A DNA stretch of 64,000 nt from Nymphaea colorata (GCF_008831285.2 NC_045140.1:4009528-4073527), one strand, 5' to 3'. Counted from the first letter of the stretch, positions 46,901 to 57,690 are shown. Numbers and translations: made by a program. The notes: generated by a model not told the origin, from the sequence alone.

Positions 46901-47535
46901 CGTTTAGTAAATGTAATACTTTGTGAGTGTTTTATGAATTTATCTCAAAAATTAAAATACATTCATACATATTTGAAACATATATAAACATATAATTCTA
47001 ATGTTTTATAAATCTGCCTCAATACATATTTATGAAATAGCTATATATTATTTCATTTGCCGAACGGTTTGCCGAACGGACCTTAAGAGGTTGCTCAGTA
47101 TTAGGGATACTATGGTAATATCAAATTCTGACGCATTCATTAGACACTAGTTCTAATATCCAATGAATATGATCTAATTTTTTTGGGTAGTTCGACACTT
47201 TTGGGAGTGTCCCTGCCCCAAAACGACCCCCAAATGACCCCTAAGGTTTTGAAATGGTTAAAGTTCAAGCATCCTTGACCAACATTCATAAGAACCTGTA
47301 ACAAATAAAACTGAACTTTAAATGCTACTATAATGAATCTTAAATCGAGAAAGCTGGCTTTTACAATGGAAGCAGGAGCAGTAAGGTCGAAGATCTGCTC
47401 GACAACGGCGAGCACAGGCTTGACGTCGAAACTCCGGCCGTCGGGCTTGTGACTGTCCTCAACGTGCTTCATCACTCCGGTATCATCACTTGACGTGAAG
47501 AGGCGCGAGCCATACTTCAGCAGATTACGTGCCAT
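40999..47535 (-). CDS. Sieve element occlusion (SEO/SEOR) protein, 7 exons, with repeated C-terminal tail
   Basis: SEO proteins are structural phloem (P-)proteins forming filaments or plugs in sieve tubes. Exons (minus, 5' to 3'): 47535-47365, 46185-46084, 45885-45431, 45108-44999, 43472-43333, 42773-42252, 41940-40999 (2442 nt, 813 aa). All junctions are GT-AG and phase-consistent. The SEO N domain starts near residue 20 (SSDD, then PDGRSFDVKPVLAVVEQI). The thioredoxin-like middle includes MPWYT (410-414) and KPILVVLD (439-446). The C domain includes LYGGESIDWIRYFT (509-522) and a cysteine cluster (C684, C687, C699, C700) that normally sits close to the end. Here about 109 residues follow, rich in Ala/Pro/Ser/Thr/Val, including two 34-residue repeats. 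Typical SEO proteins are about 700-740 aa. The start is the first ATG; the frame upstream has only GTG. Introns hold several inserted elements. Which SEO paralog this is cannot be told. Confidence 0.93.
41053..41256 (-). repeat. Two in-frame 102-bp repeats in the SEO last exon
   Basis: 41155-41256 and 41053-41154 are tandem 102-bp units encoding residues 729-762 and 763-796. The two 34-residue units align without gaps, about 25 of 34 identical, each containing VPAQ- or IPAQ-like, SPPSAGVV and ASPAG motifs. The length is a multiple of three, so the frame is preserved. Confidence 0.92.
42186..42218 (+). repeat. (GAA)n microsatellite in SEO intron 6
   Basis: About eleven GAA units on the + strand, read as TTC in the SEO transcript. 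They begin about 34 nt after the exon 6 donor (exon end 42252), giving a strong pyrimidine tract close to the 5' splice site. Confidence 0.95.
43634..44429. mobile_element. 796-bp TIR element full of CGTATCGTACGATACG palindromes, SEO intron 4
   Basis: The left end GCAATGTTATC (43634-43644) is the exact inverse of the right end GATAACATTGC (44419-44429). Both are flanked by TTAGAA (43628-43633 and 44430-44435). The left 100 bp repeats GTATCG(T) words. The right 190 bp carries five copies of the self-complementary CGTATCGTACGATACG or near copies. These include a 24-bp perfect palindrome at 44238-44261, a 22-bp one at 44289-44310 and a 20-bp one at 44401-44420. The middle is AT-rich and noncoding. 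The 6-bp flank could be a target-site duplication; the superfamily is uncertain. Confidence 0.8.
45931..46045. mobile_element. Possible small MITE in SEO intron 2
   Basis: GGGTGTTTAGTAGCAG near 45932 is partly the inverse of CTATTACCAAAAGACCC ending near 46044. The element would be about 113 bp. No clear target-site duplication was found. Confidence 0.4.
46400..46548. repeat. Dispersed-repeat fragment in SEO intron 1
   Basis: Phrases such as GTAGAAATTTTGGAAAAATA and TTCTAGCTATGCTCCTGA resemble decayed ends of a common plant repeat whose termini read like AGTGGCGGAG. Related phrases occur near 51510-51600, 57180-57270 and 61896-62230. Confidence 0.35.
46898..47082. mobile_element. Tourist/Harbinger-like MITE, 185 bp, SEO intron 1
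   Basis: The left end GGTCGTTTAGTAAATG is the inverse of the right end CATTTGCCGAACGG...GACC, allowing mismatches and a small insertion. TTA flanks both sides (46895-46897 and 47083-47085), the target-site duplication of PIF/Harbinger elements. The interior is AT-rich with no ORF. Confidence 0.65.
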
Positions 47536-47642
47536 TCTTTTCCTTCTTAGTTCCTTGTCTGATGAAGTCTGACACACTTAGAAAGAATGAAGCAGTAGAA
47601 GGGAAGGAGTATGGGTGCAGTAACATGCAATCTAAGGAAGAG

Positions 47643-47650
47643 CTTATATA
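47643..47650 (-). promoter_or_regulatory. TATA box of the SEO gene
   Basis: On the minus strand this reads TATATAAG, 108 bp before the SEO ATG. It predicts a start near 47615 and a 5' UTR of about 80 nt with no upstream ATG in the coding frame. Confidence 0.55.
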
Positions 47651-47659
47651 GTGGGGAGA

Positions 47660-48640
47660 AAGTGAGCAAAGCCAGCTGAATCAAATCCCTTGCTTCTTAT
47701 CTGGGTTTTCTCTGTTTCTCTTTATGGTTGAGGGGGGCCGCCATTTTCGTGCTTTACATTCAATAATATCAAAACATTCCATCTGGGACCGTGTCCTTGC
47801 ATTTCCACCTTTATCTTTCTCCTGACTTTAGATTCATATTTAAGCATGAGCAAACGTTATTTCTGTCTTGGCTGATCCGTGCTTCGGTCGCCGGTCGTTT
47901 TTTCTGAAACTCACTCCACAAGCAAGCAGCAGCCTGGGAGTGAATGTCTCATGCACTGCAGACTGGCTTGGTGCCGACATGGTAGGGTTACATAGAACAG
48001 GGTGACCATGTGCTTGGCAATTATAAATACGTGACATCTCATCTTGGGGGCGATGCCCAAGCAGCTTAAATTTCCATTTTTCTTTTTCTTTTTATCTCTA
48101 GACCCCTATTTTTCTTTTCCTTTTTATCTCTAGACTCTATGGCGGCGCTACGGGTGGAGCCATGATTCAGCGTGAATCTTGGTTGGATGAGCCAAAGTTT
48201 CAAAATTTTAACAAGATTTGAAATAAAATTTTTCAAAATTAATTTTTATATGAGAGAGAAAAGCATGCCGCGGTTTACATTTCTTGGTTTCATGGGAATT
48301 GATTCATTTAGCATCTAATTCTGGCGCTTGAACAGGTTGTGAAGGAATCATTTAAGTTTCGTGTCAATTTTAATTCTCATAATCAAGTTGGGATGATAAA
48401 GGCTTGTCGTTAGCAATTGGTGGCATAATCAGTAGACATTGCACAAAATGAATGCAGTTTCTCTAAACATTATTTCAATGAAATAATTATGTAGTTATGT
48501 TTTTTTGAGGGGTTGGTGTGCAGAGGTTGGTATCAATGTTTAATTTATAATACAGTAGAAACAACACCTTGAGACACCAAAAACATGTATACTTTTATGC
48601 GACACCTCAACAGTGTGCAGAGGTTGGTATCAATGTATAC
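47660..48640. other. SEO upstream region, no gene
   Basis: Likely contains SEO promoter DNA. A 65-codon minus ORF (47840-48037) has no domain. A short duplication (CTTTTTATCTCTAGAC) occurs near 48088-48104 and 48120-48136. Confidence 0.45.
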
Positions 48641-48643
48641 GAA

Positions 48644-48891
48644 TTAACACCTAAACGAGTCAAGTGAGTCAAGTTTGAGTTCGATTTTGTGTAGTCGAGT
48701 CGAGCTTGAGCTTGCTATAAGGAGCTCGATTGGAGTTTGAGCGGAGCTCGAGCTGGCCAAGTTCGGGCTCAACTCAGATCGTGCGCTTACTTCTCGATCT
48801 GGCCAAGCTCGGGCTGGACTCGGCTCTTGCACAACCCCCTACTTCTCGAGCTGGCTAAGCTCAGGCTCGACTTGGCTTGTGCGCAGCCCTA
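48644..48891. mobile_element. GAGTCGAG-type hAT-like element end with tandem subrepeats
   Basis: GTCGAGTCGAGCTTGAGC-type words lead into three tandem units of about 46-52 bp starting CTGGCCAAG or CTGGCTAAG (48753, 48799, 48851). Each unit closes with a GCGC/CACA...CTTACTTCTCG-like part resembling the family's right terminus. It looks as if the terminal segment was triplicated. The left end is not clear. Confidence 0.55.
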
Positions 48892-50084
48892 CTTCTCTCT
48901 CTAGAGGCATAGTATCATCCAAGAACTGCTTCTCCGGCTCTACTGCTATTGAAACAAAGGAAGAGAGAGAGATAAAGCCAAAAGAGATACAAAAAACAGT
49001 TACAATCAAAATAGAGGTCATAAGGGTATTGTTTCCCTTCCTTTTTATCTAAACAAGATTTTATAATAATTCAGTTCATTTCATTTTCTTTCTTATTATT
49101 TTCTCGCTTTCTCTTTTCTTTTTCTTTTTATCCATCCAAACCTACCCCCGCAAGAATCTCGGCATTCTTAAATGACGTACAAATACAATGAACGAAGGCT
49201 GCGTCAGATCAAGATAATATGAAAACCGTGCAAATTTAAGTTCTGCAATTTAAAGTCTGTAAGTGCTATATGTAATCTGTCATATAGGTTTGCCCTAGTG
49301 GGTCCGCTTCAGCCTAGTAAGTTATTTAATATTATTTTATTTTTTAATAATATATATTTTACTATTAAAAATATATTTTATATTTAAAAATTTTTATTTT
49401 ATATTTTAAAACCTATTTTTTTAATTTTAACTAGACCTAATCGAGCCGAAGTTTCAAACATTGAGCTGGGCTCCTGCTCGGGTTTCTGGAATCGGGTGAG
49501 CCCGAGCCCGACTCTTATCGGGCCCGATGCCCAGACCTAATTTTGGCCAAGGCATGTTTTGTCCCTAATAAGTTCTTGCATTGATTGTGTTTAATCACTG
49601 GGTCATCCTGTATTCTTTTATGTACACATATACCAATCTTTGAAAATAAAATGGCGAGGAGCCTATCTCCCAACGCTCATTCATTGGAATCTGCCATACT
49701 CATCAGTAAGAAGCAATTTAAGATCATTGGCAATCTCAGATCTATGGATTAATTACACCTCAAATTCATAAAATGCTTTTTCATATAATGGTAAACTTCA
49801 ATGTTTGTTTAGTCCCATACAAAAGGATCACAGATCAGCGTTGATCTCAAACAAGAGTCTATCAAACACACCCTAAAGAGTTTGATTTTTTAATAAATTA
49901 AAATAAAAATATTATATGAATAAAAAGGAAAAGATCCCTTCTTACATCTTTGGCACTAAAGGGAAAGTTACAAGTGTTTGTCTCCTCGGGCGTCACAAAA
50001 GAAGTTGATCATTACGCTTCGCCGTCCTCCTTTTCACTTTTGAGAACATGCTAAAATTAAATGCATGCGATATTTCAGAAGCTA
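48892..50084. other. Repeat-derived intergenic DNA
   Basis: Includes a GGGCCCGA-rich element end near 49440-49540 and a probable MITE end near 49845-49875 (TCTATCAAACACACCCTA), which matches the element at 56586-56788. No gene was recognised. Confidence 0.45.
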
Positions 50085-50352
50085 GATTCCAGACTTGGTC
50101 TCGATACTGTATTCTGAATCCAAATCCAATTAAATTTCTGCACTTAACGGGGCTGTTTGGACTTAACCTGCATCTGCATCAGATTGGATACTTATACATA
50201 TCCGAATCTGAAACTAGATCCAATCAGATGTCCTCCTCACATCCAAATGCTATTCGATTTCTCAATTGGATATTAAAATTTTTTCTATATTCAATTTTTT
50301 CGGAATGATTCAATCGGATATCCGATGTAAATCCGATGTATTGACATCCCTA
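50085..50352. mobile_element. TAGGGATGTCAA-family element, right part
   Basis: Degenerate GAATCCAAATCC and GGATATCCGATG words end in ATTGACATCCCTA (ending 50352), the family's right terminus. The left terminus was not found. Confidence 0.55.
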
Positions 50353-50708
50353 CTCAAGGGTAGCTAAGTTTTTGTTTAATTATGACCCATTTAATTATGA
50401 TTAAGAGAAACGTTTTGCTAAGTAATCGGAGACCGATTTTAGCATTAAAATAATGATTAAGAGAAATGATTTGGTAAGAAACTATGTGGCTTCAAACCTA
50501 AGCTTCGAATTACTGGGTGTACAAGAGCGACTTCATTTATAAAGGTTTTGAAAGTAAAGGGGGGAAAGAGTGAGTCAGGATTACAATGCAAAACGATACA
50601 TGCTATTTATAAAAGGACCCATAGAAAAAGGGAAAGGAATAAGAATGGCCCATAATGGAACAACTTTTGGTAAATGAAATGTGATCCGAGATGAAGAGTT
50701 GATGCTAG

Positions 50709-51116
50709 TAGGGACGTCAATGGATTGGATATGCCCTTAATCATATCATTTTCTTTTTATGGACATTCACATATTTGGAATCAAATTTTGGATTCAAATA
50801 CGAATAAAGAAAAGTCACATTTTCGGATGTGAATAAAAAATCTGATTTCACATTCTCAATTCAATCTAAATCTGAATTTTATATTTATATCTGTATCTGT
50901 ACCTGAATCTGAATTTTGAACCAAATTTTACCAACTTTCAAAATTTAAGAGCATTAGATATAAGATATTTGTTTACAAATAAATCCGATCAAAATCCGTA
51001 TCCAAATCTGCACCAATATTTATATATATCCAAATCCGAATCTGATCGGGTGCCATTTCTTAAATCCGAATCCAATTTCTTAATTGGATATTAAATCGAA
51101 TATATTGACATCCCCA
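50709..51116. mobile_element. TAGGGATGTCAA-family element
   Basis: The left end TAGGGACGTCAATGGAT (50709) and right end ATATTGACATCCCCA (ending 51116) are inverted repeats, with the family's usual interior. Flanking 8-mers (GATGCTAG and GTATCTTG) match at only 4 of 8 positions, so the duplication is not convincing. Confidence 0.65.
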
Positions 51117-51119
51117 GTA

Positions 51120-51336
51120 TCTTGGCCAAATTCAGTTCAGAATCCAGTTCAGGTTCATATAAATGTAAAAAATCAGATTTTGGTAAGATTTGGATTATAA
51201 AATTGGATTTTGGATTCAGACATAACATTTTTTTCTTGGTATTCAAATCCAAATACAAAACCAAATATGTAAATATCCGAAAACATGGATAGAGTTAAGG
51301 GTATATTTGATTCAAATCTGATCCATTGACATCCTA
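51120..51336. mobile_element. TAGGGATGTCAA-family fragment
   Basis: Family words run up to the right terminus CATTGACATCCTA (ending 51336), directly beside the previous element. A left terminus was not found. Confidence 0.5.
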
Positions 51337-51504
51337 ACTTGATGGAGTCCACTTTAAGTCTCTGAAACCAAAACCATCTTTTGTGCAACAACTACTGTCA
51401 CCTACCATTTTACTAAGAGAAAATGGGAAGCAAAGGAAAATTGCATGAAAGTAAGGAAGGGAATTCCAGGAGTTCGACGAAATAAGGAACTTATATTGTC
51501 AATC

Positions 51505-51600
51505 CAACAGAGGCAGACCTAGAAATTTTTATTAGGAAAGTTGAACTATAATTTAAAATTTTGACATGGGGCAAAAATATAGTTTTTAGAAGTTTTTATA
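51505..51600. repeat. Dispersed-repeat fragment
   Basis: GAGGCAGACCTAGAAATTTTT followed by AACTATAATTTAAAATTTTGACATGGGG-like sequence resembles a repeat family common in plant genomes. Related pieces are at 46400-46548 and 57180-57270. Its class is uncertain. Confidence 0.35.
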
Positions 51601-51611
51601 TAGGCTAAATG

Positions 51612-51612
51612 A

Positions 51613-51649
<37 letters not shown>
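51612..51649 (+). repeat. (TA)n(TG)n microsatellite
   Basis: About ten TA units followed by about nine TG units. Confidence 0.95.
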
Positions 51650-51682
51650 GGAAACTGAGATAGAGTACAAGAAGAAGACAAT

Positions 51683-51745
51683 TTCAAAGAAAGATAAAGT
51701 TTGCTAAGAGGATGGTAAGAAAGATAAAGTTTGCTAAGAAGATGA
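51683..51745 (+). repeat. Short tandem duplication
   Basis: AAGAAAGATAAAGTTTGCTA occurs twice, about 33 bp apart, with nearly identical flanks. Confidence 0.85.
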
Positions 51746-53247
51746 CCATCCTAGGTAATCAAGAAATCAGCGCCAAGACTTTGCTTATCATGAAAAGATA
51801 AACCACATCTGAACTTGTACGTCGACCAACAAAAAATGTCCAAGAAATCATATTTTAAAGTAAACACAAATATATATACACATATAAAAATATATGTATT
51901 AATAAAAATGAAAATTATTCAGTATTAAAAATGGTTAAAAAATTCTTAAAATAGTTAAGCAAAATAATAAAGAGAGGTAACAGATTTGCTACCAATTTAG
52001 AGTGGAATCGGCTACTCTAGGCTGACTTTCATAACAGGGTCGGGTCGTAGTGGGAACTTGAATATGAGTTTGAAGATGGATCCTCATGATACCGACAAGG
52101 GTCCATAAATGTGTGAGATTGAATGGCCTGGTGTCCACAAATGAGAAAGGACAGTGGAGTTGGATCCGGCTTGTTTGAGAATGACGCTTAGCAGATCCGG
52201 GGTCTGCCAGCTATGTGCCTCTTATTTTCTTTCTTAGGGACCTCTTTCCATTGTAAATGCAAGGGGATGACTTCCTATGACTAGCGGTAAGAGCCAAGAT
52301 TTTTTTTGTTTTTGTTTTTGAGGAGGCCGAGCCCATGAAACATATCAACACACAATGACTTATAAGGTAGACGAGTCCTAGAGTGAGCAGGAAGAGTATT
52401 TCTGTCTGCCACCTAGATCAGAGCCGAAACACCCATCCAACCCCCTTGTCCATCTATAATGTACAATATGTTTTTTATGCCTCGAGGTACCATCCCTACC
52501 GTGCTTCAGCTTGTACATCAGTAACTTCCTTTTTACAGGAGAGAGAGTTAACGCCAAAGAGATTTGAAACAGAAACTGACCACCTACCAGCCCCCATGCC
52601 AATTCCCTTGGAACAAGTTAGGTGGACGAATTGACACTTAAAGCATTAGGAGCCATCCTCTATATTCAAATTTGCTAAGACTAAGATGAGATTTCATTTG
52701 TTGTTGAAGCATGGATACCAACCATTGAGATGCTTGGGAAAGGAAGAAAGTCATTTGGGGCCCATAATTGTACCTTGCCAAGTGGGGAAGGTAGCATAGG
52801 ATTATAAAGGCTAGAGGATGGACAAGACTACTATTTTTCTTAAAGCAGGAGGGATATCATCTTTAGCTGTGTCAATGTTCCTTCTCCAGTCATTGCTTTC
52901 GTTCTTTCCTTGTTTTCTTCTTTCTCTTTTGTAAGGACTATGTGATCCTTATTTTTTTCTTTTCTTTTGTAGTAGCAAATGGTGTGAGATTTCTACTAAC
53001 GCTGTTAGATATTAGTGGGAAATTAGCCAACTCAATTTTCATAACGCATTTCGCAATAGTGAGCTTCTAGAAAAGGTTTACATAGCTCAACCTCTGAGGT
53101 TTGAACAAAGTTTCGATCTGGTTTGCGAGCTTCGTAAAGCAAGTTAGGGCTCAAACAAGCCCCTAGAGCTTTGGTATCAAAAACTTTTGTTATCCTACAA
53201 AATGTTGATGCTTAGTCGAAGCCCCTCTAATACATTACGTTGACAAG
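51746..53247. other. Intergenic DNA, no gene recognised
   Basis: The stretch 52000-52640 is less AT-rich and has overlapping short ORFs on both strands (52378-52634), but no domain or splice structure. It could be part of an old LTR or other element. The remainder is AT-rich. Confidence 0.4.
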
Positions 53248-53255
53248 ACCAGATC

Positions 53256-53678
53256 TAGGGATGTCAAAGGATCAGATTCGAATTGGATATACCTTTAACA
53301 ATATTTGTTTTTTGGGGCATTAACGTATTCAGATTTAGATACAAACAAAGAAAATTCATATCCGAATTCGAAGTCACATTTCGAATCCAATCCCAGACCA
53401 ATTTTATCTTAATCCAAAGCCGAATTTTGAATAGAATTTGACCAATTTTCAAAATGTAAGAGCATTGGGTATAAGCTATTTTTTTGAAAAATTAAACCGG
53501 ATCTGAATCTGTATCCAAATCTGATCTAATGTTTATATATATCCTAATCTGTATGATGGGATGTCATTTCTTAAATCCAAAATCTAATTTAGTATCTTAA
53601 TTGGATATTTTTTTTTCTCATATCTGACTTTTCGGAATGGCTCAATGAGATATTCGTTCCAAATCAAATACATCTCTA
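53256..53678. mobile_element. TAGGGATGTCAA-family hAT-like element
   Basis: The left end TAGGGATGTCAAAGGATC and the decayed right end ATACATCTCTA bound a 423-bp segment of typical interior. Flanks ACCAGATC (53248-53255) and ACCAACTC (53679-53686) match at 6 of 8 positions. Confidence 0.72.
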
Positions 53679-53908
53679 ACCAACTCTCACATTTCCTATT
53701 ATTAAGGTGTACCAATTTATCAGTTTATGCATCACCAGACCCATGAACACTGCACCACTGTAAACGGATCCTCCGTCATATGAAAGGCCCTATTCAATGT
53801 GGATTATTAATTGGTTCACCCCGATCCCATTTTCATATTAAACGCCTGTTCTGCTATTGATTAGGTAGGCTGTGCAGAAGATCGAAATTATGCAAGAGGC
53901 GTAGTATA

Positions 53909-54040
53909 CTGGGTGGCAAAGTGGTCCACCTCTTCTTCTAAAGACTGGTATTCGAACCTTAAAGTAGTCACTGTCACGTCCCAGTGTGCCGGAGTATCGA
54001 TCTGTTGCAAATACCACTGCCGAACTTGTATGGATTCAAT
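53909..54040 (+). mobile_element. SINE-like fragment
   Basis: An A-box-like TGGGTGGCAAAGTGG (about 53910-53924) and a B-box-like GGTATTCGAACCTTAAAG (about 53946-53963) are correctly spaced. The segment AGTCACTGTCA that follows resembles GGTCATTGTCA in the SINE at 33385. It abuts the Copia fragment at 54040. Confidence 0.5.
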
Positions 54041-54335
54041 AATTATTGCAGGAGCTCCATATACCAATTTCATTTGTTTCTACTATATGGTGTGATAATA
54101 CTGGTGCAATGTATATGATAGCTCCAACTATCGTCCATCAACATAGCAAACATGTTGAATTGGAGGTCAGCACTTTATTCGTGACCGCATATCCAAAAAA
54201 TCAGTTGCAAGTTCTCCACATATCCTCATCCAACCAAGTCGCGGATTTCCATCTAAGCCTTTACAAAGCAATTCATCTCATGATCTGCGATCCAAACTCA
54301 ATGTCTTCCCGGGACGGTTGAGTTTGCAGGAGGAA
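54041..54335 (+). mobile_element. Copia RNase H / pol 3'-end fragment with polypurine tract
   Basis: In one open frame, ELHIPISFVSTIWCDNTGA and later KHVELEVSTLF and SSSNQVADF match the C-terminal RNase H region of Copia pol. A purine run (GCAGGAGGAA, 54326-54335) follows, as expected just before a 3' LTR. Upstream pol is missing. It is a different copy from the one at 1-3045. Confidence 0.8.
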
Positions 54336-54720
54336 TGTCAAGAATAGCAAAGAAGAACGTGTGGGATCACAACATTCAAGATGATGAGAACAACTCACGC
54401 AGTGAAGATCATCAAACAAGGAAATGCAATATGTATAACTGTAATTTAATATATAGTTTTAAATTTGAATTGCAGAACGCAAACGCTGAAATCATGCCCA
54501 GTGAAGATTTTGAAACTTGTTGCATTAATGACAGAATATATTACTGCAATATCCCTTGATATTCAAAGTAACCTCTCCTCTTTGATTGACATGTTAAGGA
54601 CGTAGGTGCATTAAGCACCAAAACTCTTTAAATCCGAACACATTCTTTCTTTGGTATTTTCTCACTTTCCATAACAATTTTTTTGAGTGTTTGTTCCCCA
54701 TAGTTTCTCCGTCAAGTTAG
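54336..54720 (+). repeat. Probable 3' LTR of the Copia fragment
   Basis: Starts TGTCAAGAATAG immediately after the polypurine tract, as an LTR should. The right boundary is not fixed because no partner LTR is present; 54720 is an estimate. Confidence 0.5.
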
Positions 54721-55519
54721 AGCAATAGAATTTTATGAAAACCCTGTTTGGTCGGACCCACAAAGAATGTAGACTCTGCCCAAATTGGCAAAGTTCCATT
54801 TTCCGCAGGTTCATAGAAGAAGGCAGCTATTTTTAAAAGATTTAGGTTAAATTTACGTTATTTTCAGATGTGCTCAACCAGACTTTAAGTAGATTGTTTA
54901 TTTGCAAAAATCAATAGTCGTGGGGTGTCAAGCCTGCGAATAGGTGTCACCCAGGTGGTTAGATACTTGGCTGTTTTTTTCTCTTAATTTATTTTTGCAT
55001 GTATTTAATCTTTTATCATCTTTGAATAGGTTCTTTGGTGCTTTATTTCTGTACTTTTTATTTATTTTGAGGCAACTAAGATTGTTTGCATAGAACACAA
55101 ATGGTTTCAATCTTGTTCCCTGCACTCGATTAGGCCTTGAAAGCTACTAAGAACTAGTTATTTGCAATTTCGTTTACAGTTTTACTATTCCTAAAGATCT
55201 ACCGAAGGAAGGATCAAAGTTACCGAGCGGTTTCCTAACCTGCACCAGATTTTTCCTCGTCTTCTGGTTGTTCGGAATGAAGTTCCGGTGCAGATTATAG
55301 AAAGGCTGTTGTTGTTGATTTACAGAGCTGTTAATGCTCACACTCGATTAGTTTGACTGCCCTGAGATGTGTTTTTGGCGCTGAGTCTCGGTTGGACTTC
55401 GGCTTTAACTGCTGTTTTTTGTCTGTTACAGCAGTGTCTTAGCTTTTGTTTAGATTGTTCTTGGTTAGATTGTTTATTCCTTTTGTATAACTTTGATTTT
55501 TTACTAATAAAGGTTGGGA
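54721..55519. other. Intergenic DNA, possibly retroelement-derived
   Basis: No gene recognised. The end of this stretch (about 55440-55515) is T-rich with ACTAATAAAGG, reminiscent of a transposon or transcript 3' end. The evidence is weak. Confidence 0.3.
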
Positions 55520-56035
55520 GATGAGGGTGGGCAACGGTCTCGGTACCTTATGGGTAGTTGGGTACTCGGCCTGTGATGGGCCAGGCTTAGGCGGTTATTT
55601 GACACATGAGCCAGCCCAATTAAAAAAATTTGCTGGGTTGCGCTAGCCCGAGTCAGGTATTGGGGGCCCGACTCGGTATGTATTCCTTGTCATATAACAT
55701 TAGCAATCGACTCTTTTAAAAACATTTGGTGCATTTACGATAACTCCCATAGAAACTCTTCATGTGTCATTGACACCCTCATAAACTTTTCAATGTGTCA
55801 CCGATTACACCCTTAAAAACTCATGCATGTCGCTAAGGGTTTGAAATATTAAGAGTTTCAAATATAGGCAGACATCAAACTGTGCACCAACTGATGTAAA
55901 GTTGATGGTTGAGCCTAACCCGATAACTAAGCGTCCCAATCTTGGGCTGCTAGCAAAGACTTTGGCCCAGAGCGAGACCGACTTTGTGGTGCCGTGGGCC
56001 AACCTGGCCCGTCCCGAACCAAGCCTTATTGGGAG
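55520..56035. repeat. GGGTACTCGGCC/GGGCCCGA-rich repeat pair
   Basis: About 55525-55690 contains GGTACCTTATGGG, GGGTACTCGGCC and GGCCCGACTCGG. About 55905-56030 contains GGCCCAGAGCGAGACCGAC and GGCCCGTCCCG in the opposite sense. This suggests the two ends of one small TIR element, but exact termini and duplications were not found. Confidence 0.4.
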
Positions 56036-56585
56036 AGACAGATGTTCAGCAGCCTTGATGCATTAGAATCCCAGAGAGAATGAATGGAGAAATATAAAAA
56101 GAACTAGTCTGTATAAAAAAAAATTAGTGATGGATGAACAAGAATAGCTACCAAATATATTTCATGTTTTGGATTCAAGAATGCGTCTCCTGTCAATGCC
56201 ATATTGGACGAGCATGGTCTTATGATACCGATGTCACATAATTCCTCCTTCATTGCATAACACTCAACTGCATCATGAACACAAAAATATTGAGTTCTGT
56301 TGTGCCATTTTCTAGAAACTGTCTAAAACCAGCACAAACAACTAAGAAGCCACATAAACAAAAATCAAAGATTAAGACGCAAAAGAAATATTACTTCTTC
56401 TGGCTAGCTTTGACATGTCAATTTTCTCACCAACTTTTCAACTCTTCTTCTGAAAAATAAATACATCCATGCTACTGCCTCTATTTTCTAGGTAGATGAA
56501 GTGTTGCCAGAAAAGGGCCCTGTCTCACATCAAAACTCTCATTCAACAATTTGGGCAAAACTGAGCAATGGAATGCCAATGCCAA
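56036..56585. other. Intergenic DNA, nothing recognised
   Basis: AT-rich. Short ORFs only, with no domains. Confidence 0.4.
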
Positions 56586-56788
56586 TAAGGGGGTGTTTGA
56601 TTGCCTTGGATCTGAGATCAAAGGTAATCCGATCTCTAATATAAGGTTTTGCCATAAACTGATAGCCTCAGCTCCTTTTTTTTTTTTTTTTTTACACAGT
56701 AGTAAAATCCAAAAACAATGGATCCCACATAAAAGAATCTTAGATCAGACTTAAATATGAGATCCGAGACTATCAAACACACCCTACA
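56586..56788. mobile_element. GGGGGTGTTTGAT MITE (Tourist-like), about 200 bp
   Basis: The left end GGGGGTGTTTGATTGCC (about 56588) and right end ATCAAACACACCC (ending about 56786) are inverted repeats, with GGATCTGAGATC and GAGATCCGAGAC just inside. Flanks are TAA and TAC, an imperfect match to a Harbinger 3-bp duplication. A long T run lies inside (about 56676-56692). A related end occurs near 49850-49875. Confidence 0.6.
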
Positions 56789-56800
56789 GGTGTTATTAAT

Positions 56801-57690
56801 ATGTCCGAAGTGAAAACCACATGGGCTGCTGAGCAGTTCACTTGTCAAAAGGGTGATCTTCCTCTCAATGATCTTGAATTGCCTCCTTGTCTTGATCAAG
56901 TGAAGGAAGCCACCATCTCCCCGTTCTCCTTTAAACTAGAACATTGTGTGTGACATTTCTATGAATGGATCATATATATGTAAGCATGTCGACCTTCTTA
57001 TTGGGGTAAAATATGCTTGCCTAAGGATGAATGGGGAATAAGCATGCGGTAACATCTGTGCTGGAGGGCATCAACTCGAATATGGAGTGGGCCTGGGCGG
57101 AGGCAAGTGTGCGCAAGTGTAGGCAATTGCCCACACAGACCCAAAAAGGTTTTTTATTTTCGTATTTGATGTTTCAGGATAATTTTTCTCATTTACATAC
57201 TGGTGCCCCTTAAAAATTTAAAATTTTATACCTAATACCCCTTAGCCAGAATTTTCTCGCTCTCCCCTATAATAATGGGCAGTTTTTGTCAGAAGTAGTA
57301 TCTGCCTGCATGCAGACTTTGAACTGCCAATTACTTTGTTGGTTCATCCTCCATTTGGGAAAACATAAAAAGAGAATGGAAAAAGATTAGGGATGAGACT
57401 TGCTAGTGTATGCGAGATGGATCTAAACAAGATTGTGAGCAGATAAACGGAAAGATTCTCCATTGGCTAATGAGATCTGTCACTCTGAACTCGGAAGGAT
57501 TTCAACAAACCTGCATGCAACTTTCAAAGAGACTCATTTTGCTCATAAGGATGTACTCGCAATGTTGAATTGGGTCGGACCTGCTTTGAAAATTCCTGAC
57601 ATCAACGAAACAGCTTCTTATCGATGAGCAGCTCAAGAAATTCGGATTTGTTATTCCCTCCAATGTTAGCTTTGCTGTGCTGACATAGAA
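56801..57690 (+). pseudogene. Unidentified exon-like remnants
   Basis: A 50-codon open stretch at 56801-56953 (begins MSEVKTTWAAEQF) and protein-like stretches at about 57495-57610 (LHATFKETHFAHKD, DINETA) and 57605-57690 (QLLIDEQLKKFGFVIPSN) lie on the + strand. A frame change separates the last two. They look more protein-like than chance ORFs in this AT-rich DNA. I do not recognise a family. They may belong with the remnant at 58879-59506. Confidence 0.3.

Noticed and set aside
47533-47577. Upstream in-frame extension of the SEO protein starting at 47577
   Set aside because: The codon there is GTG; the first ATG in frame is 47535-47533 and fits the predicted transcription start from the TATA box.
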